From Styela clava (taxonomy: Eukaryota > Chordata > Ascidiacea > Stolidobranchia > Styelidae), in assembly GCF_964204865.1 (NCBI RefSeq), contig NC_135262.1:682001-746000 (forward strand): a stretch of 64,000 bases of DNA. The letters are read 5' to 3'. Below are positions 47,901-56,937 of the stretch, one piece after another; the first letter of the stretch is position 1, and the number at the start of each line of letters is the position of its first letter. The position numbers were made by a program, and so were the translations under genes. The notes under the pieces were generated by a model. The model worked only from the letters and a program-made list of their open reading frames with translations. It did no database searches and was not told the DNA's origin.

Positions 47901-49029
47901 CAGACTGAAAAATAACTGAAGTTATCAGGGATGGCCAAAACCGTAGAAAGTCGTAGAAATCAAATTTGTTAAAGCAGAATGGTAGAGGTAACATTGTTCT
48001 AATTAGTATTATCTATTTTATTCCTTGAGGATTTAACTAATTTTCCGTCAATTGTAAAAAAATAAATGCTAAAATATTTCCAATGAAAATATTCTAAATT
48101 CTTCATAAAGTCAAAAAGTAAACTGAATATAACCAATTTTGAATGTTTTGAAATAATCAATTGATTCTGGACATACCTAATTAAGTCCCAGTAAAAATGT
48201 AAGCATGCTCAATATAAAACCTACATAACACACTCCCATGCAAACACACATGAAGACACGTACACATATAAAAACACACACCTGCAATCGCAATTTCCTT
48301 TCATGGTTTTCATCTTTTATCTTCGTAACTTGGGACACGAGATGTGTTAGATGAGTGTCATATTCGTTCAGTAACGGAGCCAAATGTTGTGGGTTCGTCA
48401 GCCAAGGTGCCGGAGGGTCAATGGACGCTTCTGCATCTAACTGTAAAGAAAATAAGGGATCAGATTCGCATAAAGATGTTCGAGACGTATTGAAAAATTT
48501 TAATATTGTTCATATTGGAAATCCATCTCTAAATTTAAATCATATTCTTTTGAAACTTGTCCTTCCAAAATAAATCTCAGTCATCACTTGTAAGCTCTCA
48601 AATCTACTGCCAGTGTAACAAAACAGGCAAAGAACAATTATGTCCAAGAGTATTTTCCAAGGCGTATTCCTATGTTACTTCAAACTAATGATAGGAACGT
48701 TCAACATTTAATGGACAAACAACTGACATGTGTTTTCGTTTATGCTAATTACTATAAAACAAACACCGTACGATAATTTTTGTTGTTATGCATTAACAGT
48801 GCGGTCGTTCAAGAGCTACAAATAATTGTTTGTGGGCCGCATTTGGCCCCAGTTTGCCCACCACTATTCTGACCCTACAATTCCACAATTTGATGTATGG
48901 TGTTTCTGTCAGGCGACCTACCAGGCTATGGTCTGTTCCTTGGTGTTTTGCAAGAGCAGAGTTCAATCTCTGGACCATTTGCCGTAAAAAGACAAGTTCT
49001 TCAACGGGGTCGGTCACCTGTGATGTCAT
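38904..49029 (-). CDS. SCLT1: SCLT1 orthologue, centriole distal-appendage coiled-coil protein, 13 exons
   Basis: Predicted 682 aa; human SCLT1 is 688. Exons: 48922-49029, 48282-48440, 47823-47904, 47009-47129, 46554-46725, 45793-45918, 45261-45479, 44312-44521, 43897-44091, 42351-42530, 40696-40880, 39849-39963, 38904-39080. All are GT-AG and in frame, 2049 nt including the TAG stop. The protein is almost wholly predicted coiled coil (heptads rich in L, E, K, Q). Family matches include HLAPLLNEYDTHL (about 55-67), SEENQRLHAELQE (about 92-104), ERVKNEVNRVKGQYNSNIQR, SLEDSNRNGIQHLHKMLADQ and WKEEYQSISGKYESKISEL. The start ATG 49027-49029 lies two bases after an AG, so an acceptor for a 5'UTR intron is possible; MTSQVTDPVEEL aligns just ahead of the known N-terminus. 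SCLT1 is a distal-appendage component needed for ciliogenesis in vertebrates. Intron 3 holds a partial copy of exon 4, and the exon 7 donor sits in a transposon target duplication. Confidence 0.93.
39140..39245. mobile_element. Family F MITE, short copy 9, with target duplication
   Basis: 106-bp palindrome, GGCGCTTCCGTAGTATGTGC to GCACATACTACGGGAGCGCC, flanked by GAGGAAAC at 39132-39139 and 39246-39253. It lies in SCLT1 intron 12, 60 bp from exon 13. Confidence 0.92.
39355..39645 (+). mobile_element. Degenerate SINE in SCLT1 intron 12
   Basis: GGCACATAGTGCTAGGCATTAG, TGCATGGGTTCGAAGG, TTCGAGAGGATTGCCAGACT and CCTCCACCATGAAGTCCATGC follow SINE order with many changes. Confidence 0.7.
39648..39834 (-). 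mobile_element. Family H element, copy 2
   Basis: GGTTCCATTACATTTGAACCC at the left; CCCATGGGTTTTAGCACCCG and GGGTTCAAATGTACGG at the right. Reverse of the 16206 copy. It ends 15 bp before SCLT1 exon 12. Confidence 0.75.
40500..40655. mobile_element. hAT-like element in SCLT1 intron 11
   Basis: CAGCAGTTCCCAAAGGGGGC at the left and AGTTTGGTAATCGCTGCTC at the right are loosely inverted; no clear target duplication. Confidence 0.4.
41773..42087 (-). repeat. Family R repeat, copy 4
   Basis: GCATGTGCATTCATCTTATC, CAGAAGCCTATTGATTTTGG and GATAAGTCTTCGGCCTCTG in reverse orientation, in SCLT1 intron 10. Confidence 0.8.
42882..43117 (-). mobile_element. Family G MITE in SCLT1 intron 9
   Basis: AAAACAAGAGAGCTATGCTC to GTTATGTCCACTACGTGTCC, a full reverse copy. 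Confidence 0.85.
43240..43790. mobile_element. Probable hAT-like element
   Basis: GTGCTTCGCAAACTGGGGGC at the left against CCCAATTTTGGAAACTATTG at the right, with GGGGGTAATT near both ends. Boundaries approximate. Confidence 0.4.
44645..45000. mobile_element. SINE pieces in SCLT1 intron 7
   Basis: A reverse tail (44650-44775: CATATGGCGAACCACGGCC, CATGTCGGGTATGGGATTAG) is followed by a forward head (44838-44920: GGCGGTGTGGCGCATCGTGC, AGCGTCAGGAATACGCTCG). The head ends in different sequence, so it may be a separate insertion. Confidence 0.7.
45002..45254. mobile_element. hAT element abutting the SCLT1 exon 7 donor
   Basis: Ends CAACGGTGGGCAAAC and TTTTGCCCAACCCTG. Flanks TTTTACCT (44994-45001) and TTATACCT (45255-45262) agree at 7 of 8 bases. 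The right flank contains the splice donor of exon 7. Confidence 0.8.
46015..46340. mobile_element. Non-autonomous hAT element in SCLT1 intron 5
   Basis: CAGGGGTGTGCAAC and GTTGCACACCGCTA ends, flanked by TTCTAAAA and TTATAAAG (6 of 8). Same family as 23160-23491. Confidence 0.8.
46395..46515 (-). mobile_element. SINE fragment
   Basis: TGAGAAGTCCAGCAAACGTC, then GGAATCGAAACCATGCAGGG is a decayed B-box half in reverse orientation, close to SCLT1 exon 5. Confidence 0.55.
47185..47246 (-). pseudogene. Partial duplicate of SCLT1 exon 4 (pseudo-exon)
   Basis: Carries a splice acceptor and the first 12 codons of exon 4 nearly unchanged (encoding DHPQGQGNEMLE), then diverges to KELGQFG and a stop. 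It lies 117 bp upstream of true exon 4 in intron 3. A GT follows 55 nt after the acceptor (GGGTAACC), but a 55-nt exon would break the frame. Confidence 0.85.
48798..48868. mobile_element. hAT-like fragment in SCLT1 intron 1
   Basis: GTGCGGTCGTTCAAGAGC and AGTTTGCCCACCACTATTC, matching 29722-29806. Confidence 0.45.
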
Positions 49030-50883
49030 TCTGCACTTTTCGAAATATTCCAATCGGAAAAATCAAAGTGTTCCCTTTTGCAATATTTTGATTACCGGTA
49101 ATAATTGAGTGTTCCAGTTGTCAAAAATTTCCTTTCGAAATAGTCTAGCTAGCTTTTAAACTTCTCATTTTAGACATCTATATTTAAAAGAAAACATACA
49201 AATTTTCAATTGGCATAAATTACACTTTATAATACATAAAATAACAGGCCTAAATTAGGGGAAATTGTGGCAGAATCCTTCACGGTTGAGTGAACAGAAT
49301 ACTGCAGAATATGGTCCTGGTACAGATCATAAATTATTCAATATTATGCTGTAAAAACCTCTGCAGTTGATCATTACAAAGCCTTCGAGTATTATTATAA
49401 GTTGGGGGTCCCGCCCTTTAGGGTTATAGCTGCCAGGTCAGTCATGTTAAACTGTTCAAATAGGTCTGATTGATATGAACATTACAAATTGAGGGCATAG
49501 CATAAAATTATATTATCACATCACAAAGAAATAAGCACTGCGATTATGAAGCGACAATAAATTTCCTAAAAGAAAATTGTGAGGTCAACAATACTAAAGC
49601 AAATTGAAATGACAGCACAAAAACACTCAAGCATGAAAAGAATTCTCCAAGCAAAAAAATAATGTAAGAATTGAAAATAAAGTTTCAAGGAATGAAAAGA
49701 CATTTATGGCCTCCATGAAAAGGGCCCACTCGAGACTTCATTTTGCGCAGCGATTTCCATGTCTTTCTCTCTGAACACGGCCATGTGCACACAGCCATTG
49801 AAACATACTTATCCTAGGATAAAACTGTCCACAAAAGTACCCTTTGTATGAAGGGAATACTTTTGGGTTATTTCAGTACTGATAGAGATTTCTTACATCC
49901 CGGAGGAGGTGGTGGATATGGAATGTTAAACTTTAACTTCCCATCACCAACAAAAAATGTCGCACACCCCTGGACCACGAGTTCATATAATTCAGAGATT
50001 TCACTGAGAAATGGAGTTAAAAAAGTTCTGAACACATGAATAAAACAGAAAAATAGCCTCTTAGATACAGAAACAATTATAATTTTCGCAACGTTAATTC
50101 AACAAACTAGATTTCACATTTCAAACTCGGCAGATAAGAAGTGCCTTTCAAAAAATGATGGATTGATATTTCGAGACTCATTGAAATTTATTGTGACACA
50201 CAGTTTATTAAGAAGTACAATTCAAAGCAGCTGTAAAATAAGAATACCATGGTATACTAAAATAAATGAGGACACAAATCCGCATGGATAACCTTCTTCT
50301 CAATTAGGGAGTTGAAGAATATAAAAGGAAACTGATCAGGCGACAACAGAATAGTGGGTCGGTGTAGTTTAGTATCACAAGTACTTCTGGTGGGCTTGTC
50401 ATAACCATTTTTGCATCTGTTATTCCTAACCCCTACCTGACTATGTCATTCAAAAATTATGTCACTAAAAAATTAGTTCCAAAATGGCATCGGCGCTGAC
50501 TATAAAGAACTCACTAACACCAGTGATCTCTATCATATTCGGAGATGAGCAAAATAGATTGCTAGACTTCAGGTAATAGTTAACGCGTTTTGGACGACCA
50601 TCCGTATATTTTGGTGGACCTTATTACGTCACTGTGAAGTCGTAGTGATGTAATTTTTGAAAGACGTGGTCAGGTGGGCTTTAGGAATGTCATTTGAAAA
50701 AATTGTTATGCTACACCCACTAGAAGTTATTGTGGAACAACAGCAGAATAGAATACAGAGACTCAGAATAGCAATCAAGAACAAACCCATAAGTTATTAT
50801 TCCATTAGATTCACCATGTACTCAATCAGAGACTTGAGGAGATAAAAGTTTTGAACAAGTGAATAAAACAATAGAATATTATC
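49030..50883. other. Intergenic region between SCLT1 and PPP4C
   Basis: Expected to hold the SCLT1 promoter and PPP4C 3'UTR. Complement AATAAA words occur at about 50172 and 50206 and could serve PPP4C. A 27-base word AAGTT(C/T)TGAACA-(C)A(T/G)GAATAAAACA occurs at 50021 and 50846 as a loose direct repeat. No gene seen. Confidence 0.5.
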
Positions 50884-51807
50884 TCAGAGAAAATAGTCCG
50901 CTTGCGGTTTCTTCATCGGAACTCCTCTTGCCTCTTGTGGTGCGGCTTCGAATATTGTAAATTCTTTCTGTAAATGTTCGTCAAGTTCCAAAATGGCAGC
51001 TACGTTTCCGCAGCGGTAGCAGTAGTTCGGAGCCGACCAGACAGTTAAAACGGTTTCGTTGAAATGCCATTTATACCCTTCCATTACGAGCTGATGAGCA
51101 CGGCAGATCATATCAATATCATTGGATTGATTAAACAACGAAACAACGTCGCTTCCGAAAAGATATCCAGCTCCTCGTGGACTGACACCCCACCCGGTGG
51201 TGTCTTCTGGATCTGACCATAGTAGATCGCACATTGGGCCATCGTGTGGTACTTCTTGTTTGCGATCGATAGTACGAATCTGGTCTAGAGTTTGGATTGA
51301 TGGAGATAACCCACCATGGACGCAAAAGATTTTTCCATCGATAATCGCGGACAAACTTAAGTAGTCGAAAATTTCAGTACAATAGCGCCAAACAGTGATC
51401 GATCCATATTTTCTTAAACATTCATCGTAAAAACCATAAACCTGGGTGATCTGTCGACTTTCATGGTTTCCTCGAATCAGGACAATACGATCTGGATAAC
51501 GGACTTTCAAAGCCAATAGAAGTAAAAACGTCTCAACACTGTAGAAACCTCTGTCCACAAAATCACCGAGAAATAGATAATTCGTGTTCGGAACATCCCC
51601 ACCGACTTTAAAAAGCTCTTTTAAATCATAAAACTGACCGTGAATATCTCCGCACACGGTTACCGGTGAATCCACCCTCTGAACATTGCTTTCTTCGACT
51701 AAAATTTCACGCGCTTTGGCGCATAAAGCTTTTACTTCGCTTTCTTTAATAATTTCACATCTTTGAAGTTGCTCTATTTGTCTATCTAGGTCGCTAGTAT
51801 CAGACAT
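50884..51807 (-). CDS. PPP4C: Serine/threonine protein phosphatase 4 catalytic subunit, single exon
   Basis: Full-length 307 aa, the exact family length, uninterrupted by introns. Metallophosphatase motifs are all intact: GDIHGQ (residues 53-58, D54 and H56), GDFVDRG (81-87, D82), GNHE (113-116, N114 and H115), metal ligand H164 in VHGG and H238 in RAHQ. The PP4-type N-terminus [18 protein letters not shown] and the terminal DYFL, whose last Leu is carboxymethylated in PP2A-like enzymes, distinguish it from PP2A and PP6. PP4 dephosphorylates DNA-repair, splicing and centrosomal substrates with R2/R3 subunits (established). The chosen start is the ATG at 51805-51807 (TGAAAATGTC); an in-frame GTG two codons upstream is not needed. 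The lack of introns contrasts with its multi-exon neighbours, suggesting intron loss or a functional retrocopy. I saw no poly-A tail trace. Confidence 0.97.
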   Translation of the reverse strand: MSDTSDLDRQIEQLQRCEIIKESEVKALCAKAREILVEESNVQRVDSPVTVCGDIHGQFYDLKELFKVGGDVPNTNYLFLGDFVDRGFYSVETFLLLLALKVRYPDRIVLIRGNHESRQITQVYGFYDECLRKYGSITVWRYCTEIFDYLSLSAIIDGKIFCVHGGLSPSIQTLDQIRTIDRKQEVPHDGPMCDLLWSDPEDTTGWGVSPRGAGYLFGSDVVSLFNQSNDIDMICRAHQLVMEGYKWHFNETVLTVWSAPNYCYRCGNVAAILELDEHLQKEFTIFEAAPQEARGVPMKKPQADYFL

Positions 51808-51894
51808 TTTCACAAATTTAACAAACCGAATTCTGTTTCACACAAAAAACGAACGTCAACGCTCAAACGAAAATCCAAGAAGGATTACGAAAAG

Positions 51895-52150
51895 GAACAA
51901 AAGCTTTTTTCTCACGCATCAGTGATTTTGGATTTAGTAAAAAAAAAACGTTTTTTAAGAATAAGAATCGAAATATTTATTCAAATTAATTTAATTTGTT
52001 TAATTTTATTAAAGAATAAATTATGAAAAAGATTACAAAAGCGTTTTTCATTCAGGAATCAGAAATTTCAAAGTTATAGAAAAAAAATATTTTCCTATGC
52101 GAAATGTTCATTACAAATTAATTTAGTTTGTTTAGTTTTTTTTTTAAAAA
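51895..52150. repeat. Diverged tandem repeat upstream of PPP4C
   Basis: The unit with ACAAAAGCTTTTTTCTCACGC ... TTAATTTAATTTGTTTAATT (51897-52010) recurs as ACAAAAGCGTTTTTCATTCAG ... TTAATTTAGTTTGTTTAGTT (52034-52145), period about 137 bp, in the presumed promoter of PPP4C. Confidence 0.7.
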
Positions 52151-53100
52151 TTACTCAAAGCTTGTCCAGGCGCATCTTCCTCTAATATAGAGTGGACTTG
52201 CCTCTGAGAAATGTTACATGCCATCAATGATAGCCACTAATAGCCACTAAAAATCATATAGAACTACGATGGTGCAATGCCAAACCTCGGTGAACAAAGA
52301 TTGATGCGAGATTCGAATAAGATATATATTTTTCTGAACTATGGTACAAAAATAAAATTGCAACAGACAAGACAAATAAACAAGACAGCAATTTAGTAAA
52401 GTTACCAAAATTTGTTTTCGAGTAAGTGAACTGTCGGTGGGTGAACGCGTGCTTGTGCGTTTCAAAACATCATTCCAAATTACAGCAGTTTTCTGACTTG
52501 TTATGCATTTGGTATTTGTACTTATACGTAGTAGTATATATTTACGCTTACACAAAAAATTTTGCGACATTTTTCGCTTCGAATAAGGCCCTGTACAAGC
52601 ATCCACTGATATGCAACAAGTTGCTATACCTTTGAAGACCGAAATTTTTCGCCCTTTAAAAGAAGAGACCAATCTAGAAAGATTAATGCAAAAATAAATA
52701 CAATTCAAACGTGCAAGACAATGGGAAAATCGAGAATACGCAAATGCAGGGTTAGAACTTCAAGATTTATTCAAGCGTCAGTGCGGTCACCGGTCATTGT
52801 CCATTCGAGCACTATAAAACCCATTAATTTACTGACCTGTATTAATCATGGACATTCTTTATAACTTTCGTAAATTCATGTCCTTGCAAAAACAATTTTA
52901 TTGCTGCTGCTATTTAATTGATGACTATTTTATAAGTTGACGAAATAAGAAATCTCTCCCTCTCGTCGACACTTCAGCAATCTCGCTGCTTATCGTTTTC
53001 CCTCCCATAGGTGTAGATGCGCGCTTGTGGCGCTGCTATATTTGAGCCTTCCTATCTCGTTCATTGGAACACGCGTGCAAATCATTACCCGTCAGAACCA

Positions 53101-53423
53101 ATCGGCGGTTTGGCGCATTGTGCTAAGCGTTAGGAATACGCCGGCCACTGCATCTCTGATTACCTTTCGTGGGTTCGAATCCCATGTGGGGATGATCATG
53201 TGCGAGAGGATTGCTGGACTCCATGCCGCCTTAGGGTGGTTCACGTAACCACTGGTTGTTTAAGGCTTCGTCCACCATCAATTCCATGCTTCCGAAAACA
53301 AATAACTGGCTAACTAATCCCATACCCGACCTGGACTGGTGACCGGATGAGAGGCCGTGGTTCGCCACATGATTAAGCCGTCTTATCAGCTTTTCTCTCC
53401 CCCGGGATAAATATGTAAATCCC
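53101..53423 (+). mobile_element. tRNA-derived SINE
   Basis: CGGCGGTTTGGCGCATTGTG (A-box side), B box GGTTCGAATCC at 53173-53183, then GCGAGAGGATTGCTGGACTC and the tail CCCGGGATAAATATGTAAAT. Confidence 0.9.
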
Positions 53424-53577
53424 AACACTGAAACTCCACCTCAGCAGTTGCACATAAAGATCATGGTGCACACATACCTTTTTCAATATTTATTACAACT
53501 GTACCTACGAACAATGATTTATACAGAAAAAATACCAGTGTCACGAAAAAGATGGATATCGATAAAATAAAAACGAG

Positions 53578-53953
53578 AATATCGGTTGGAAACCGAAGAC
53601 TTATCGATCTATAGTTAGGGGATCCCCCGAAACAGAAACTGCAGTTTCGATTCATCCGCTCTTGTAACTTGCGCACTGCGCATCGCACACACACACTCGG
53701 CGGGTTTCAAAATTCTCTCGCTTTACAAAAATCTAGATCACTATATCAATAATTGATTGATAACTCGCTAATTATACGACATAATTCGCCCAAAATCAAT
53801 AGGCTTCTGGTCCGAGATAAGATGAATGCACATGCAAAATCTGGAGCAGATTCAATCTCGCTTTCGTGAGATATCGCGTGCATCTAACAGACACACAGAC
53901 AGACATACATACAGACAAATACCTATCAATATACTTACCGATCTTAAGATCGA
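53578..53953 (+). repeat. Family R repeat, copy 5
   Basis: AATATCGGTTGGAAACCGAAG at the left, TCTTAAGATCGATAAGTAATG at the right, with an ACAGACA run before the right end. Confidence 0.82.
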
Positions 53954-54085
53954 TAAGTAATGAGTGGACTTACAAAAAGATTGGTCATTACTCCATTAAA
54001 CACTTCTACATACGTAACTTTCCAAGGAGGGGGAATTTTTGTCTACTCAATTTTTCATTCCAAAAAATAAAGATAAGACTTATCA

Positions 54086-54294
54086 TCCATGTGTGTCCCA
54101 TCACTAATTAATTAATAACTCGCTAATTATACGACATAATTCATCCAAAATCGATAAGCTTTGGATCCGAGATATGATGAATGCATATGCAAAATTTGGA
54201 GCGGATTCATCCTCGCTTTCGTGAGATATAGCGTGTATCTAACAGACAAACACCTATCAACATACTTACCGATCTTAAGATCGACAAGTAACAA
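54086..54294 (+). repeat. Family R repeat, copy 6, left-truncated
   Basis: TGTGTCCCATCACTAATTAA to CGATCTTAAGATCGACAAGT, lacking the left third. Confidence 0.78.
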
Positions 54295-54867
54295 CAATTC
54301 CTAACTTGATCAAAAAATATATAGTGACATGGAAACTGGAAAAGGTCCAAAAATAGTGCAATTTAAGTATGGTGACTAGAATAAACGTGACAACTAAAAA
54401 CTAGGCAACATCACAAAACCATAACATACAAATTAGATTAAAAGCATATCAATTGCATGATTAGGTGCAGAAGCCAGGAGTTGAGGTATTTACAGTGAGC
54501 TCTGGAATTTAGTGAACCAGTAATTACCATGATAAAAACATAAATTGTAAGTGGAGAAATATGAAATAATTGCAATTCAGAGTTCAAGGAGACGCAGTAA
54601 AACAGTACCAATTATTGAGCAGCGACAGTAATAAAGAAGTTGAACATTAAATTATTGAGGCAGTTCCAGTTGTGCACAGATTAAATTAAAATGGGTTTGT
54701 ATTGCTACTTAACGATTTTTTACACGAAAAACAAATCAAAAACACTCAAAGAGTTGAAACTAATGACAGTTTTACACAAAATAAAAGTAAAAGCTTTTAC
54801 CATTGAAAAGTTGGTTCAATAGCTGGAATATTTTTTTTGTATAACAACAACATAATAAAGTGACAGC

Positions 54868-55590
54868 ACATTTGAACCCATACATTCGCACCAGTATATC
54901 CACGGGTTCAATCTATATGCGGGAGCTAAATCCATGGGTTAGGGTTAGTATGGGTTCAAATATGTATGTATGTATGTTTATTTGCCTCAAAAATGTAACA
55001 GTATCTGCATAATAATTAAACAGTAAAACAGAGACGAGATACATGTTCAAGACCTTCCTGGCCTAAGACACAGATGTGCGACATGTACCCCTAACAATGA
55101 TAACAGCAGTTTAGGACTGCTGCGTTATACTAGGACAACAGACATGAAATATACAAATAACACTCTAGTAAAATACACAAGACAAATAGGTAAGGCACAA
55201 CGGTGATATGTACAATAGTCAGTTTATGGCACGTCCATATCCCAGGTTCCAGTGTGAAAAGATGGAGATAGGGTATGGGTCGCTGAATTGATATGTTTTT
55301 ACACTAAGTCTCACGAAACACGTAAAGATTTGTTCGGGATATAAACTTGCCAGAAACCAACGTTGGATGGGGCCATGACATGAGAAAAGATTTGTAAAAG
55401 ATAAATGTAGAAAACCTTTGTTTAAACTTGAGTTGTTTATCATAGTTTGCACTGAGAACAATAGAGAGTCTGGCATAAAATGCGGCCACTTTCATAAGCG
55501 CTATTGTGTGAAATTATATCCGAAGGTGTAATTTCCATAGGTGCAATAGTATGCAGGTGCAATTGTCGTGGGTTCAAATGTAATGGAACC
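54868..55590 (+). mobile_element. Family H element, copy 3, split by an insertion
   Basis: Left part 54868-54960 (CATTTGAACCCATACATTCG, GGGTTAGGGTTAGTATGGG) and right part 55526-55590 (TTTCCATAGGTGCAATAG, GGGTTCAAATGTAATGGAACC) join exactly at the point where the 16206 copy is continuous. Confidence 0.8.
54961..55525 (-). mobile_element. Probable LINE 3' end inserted in the family H element
   Basis: On the minus strand, an open stretch (55219-55495 in two frames) is followed by a 3' region ending AATAAACATACATACATACA, a short tandem tail typical of non-LTR retrotransposons. No reverse-transcriptase motif is within this short piece, so the family is not assignable. Confidence 0.5.
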
Positions 55591-56769
55591 CATAATAACA
55601 AAGCGATCCATAGGTGCAATACAAAGAACCATGTCTCTGGAATATCAAAAACACTAAAAAAACAGCACCAAACTATGTTTTGAGTTTTAGGCTGTTTAAT
55701 ATGACAAAAACCCGATTTTGGGAAAACCTTGAAAAAAAAATTTCTTTCTCAATGTACGTGTCAAAACTTAACAGGAAATCTAGCAAAAAAGATGAAAATG
55801 CAAAAATTTTTTTTGTACCGGTAATATAGATCAATCAGAACCAAACATTTTATTAAAATTCGGGAGTATTGAATCAGATGTGAGTGTAGCATGAAAGTTA
55901 CATTTCAAATACAAAATTTACGGTTTTATAAAAAAGAAAGTGGAAAACAATGCGCCTCTTGCCAAAACTCAACAAATTCCTTGAGGTATATTTTAGCTAT
56001 AACATCAGATTCCGATATTTACTTTTCATCATGCAAGATTCAATATAAAGCAAAAGAAAAACACAGTAAACTAAAAAAACGAAACATTGATTCATAGCAA
56101 TTAACATGGGATCGCGAAAGACTCAGTGAGTCATCCAGTGAGCGACATGCTGTAATATAGCAGCAAATATAGCAATCTCATAAAAAAATTATCTCTAAAT
56201 CACACAATCATGGGAAAACAACACCACAATAAATTGACAACAGGAACAGCCATATGATTCTTCCAAAATTAGATAGCCTATTAGCGACATCATGTCATTT
56301 ATATACGCATCACTGAATACAAACACATCAAAATAATGCTGATTTCAAAATTTGAGTTTGGCTGTGGCAGCAACGGCCAGCTCTAGACTCCAATGATAGT
56401 GTCTATGTTATTACCCCGAAGAAGGCCTCAGATAAGCAGCCATGAGGCTGCTATTTTGTTTTTGCTCTGAACAATGTTTTAGTTCTCAGATACTAATGGC
56501 GTTACTACTACAATTTTTTTTTATCTTTTTCCATTCCTACACAGTAAGATTAAGAGATGATCGTTAACATGCAAAAGCAAGATGACAATTACTAGCTCAT
56601 GGCACCTTCGAACCCTTTAATTTCTTTCATCCCTTTGGTATCAGCTAATATTGTGCCATATTTGACTCTGGTAATAACATTCTAGCAGGTATTCGGAACG
56701 TAGATTGTACAGCATTGGCCATATCTCTTCGCCCATGGCATCTTTCAATAAAAGCACCAGGTTAATAAT

Positions 56770-56935
56770 ACTGATGCTAGTGGATATGTGTATACTGCAA
56801 GGATGCTGTCACCGGAATAAACATGACTATCCAATTAAAAGTCCAGCTGCACACTAACACAAATGTACTTCTGTAACGTTTCGTCTGACCAAAGTTAGAC
56901 TTCCTCAGACAAGCAGTTTACAACAATCAATTTCT
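56770..56935. mobile_element. Family K foldback arm
   Basis: GGATGCTGTCACCGGAATAAAC, AACACAAATGTACTTCTGTAACG and TTTCGTCTGACCAAAGTTAGAC match the left arm at 5090-5232. It abuts the zinc-finger stop codon on the 3'UTR side. Confidence 0.65.
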
Positions 56936-56937
56936 CA

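Larger units (their letters stand above)
51808..56937. other. Intergenic region between PPP4C and the zinc-finger gene
   Basis: Contains the PPP4C promoter (two diverged repeats, 51895-52150), a SINE (53101-53423), two family R repeats (53578-53953, 54086-54294), a family H element split by an insertion (54868-55590), and a family K fragment (56770-56935). Otherwise AT-rich; small ORFs at 52247-52708 and 55614-56097 look like chance. Confidence 0.6.

Noticed and set aside
11999..49029. CEP72 and SCLT1 as one fused gene
   Set aside because: Each has its own ATG, stop and family-length protein, separated by about 14 kb of repeats.
52247..52708. 153-aa ORF upstream of PPP4C
   Set aside because: Needs a non-ATG start for full length, has no domain or compositional sign of a protein and lies in AT-rich promoter-side DNA.
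55614..56097. Two Lys-rich small ORFs
   Set aside because: Low-complexity AT-driven frames without supporting splice sites or homology.
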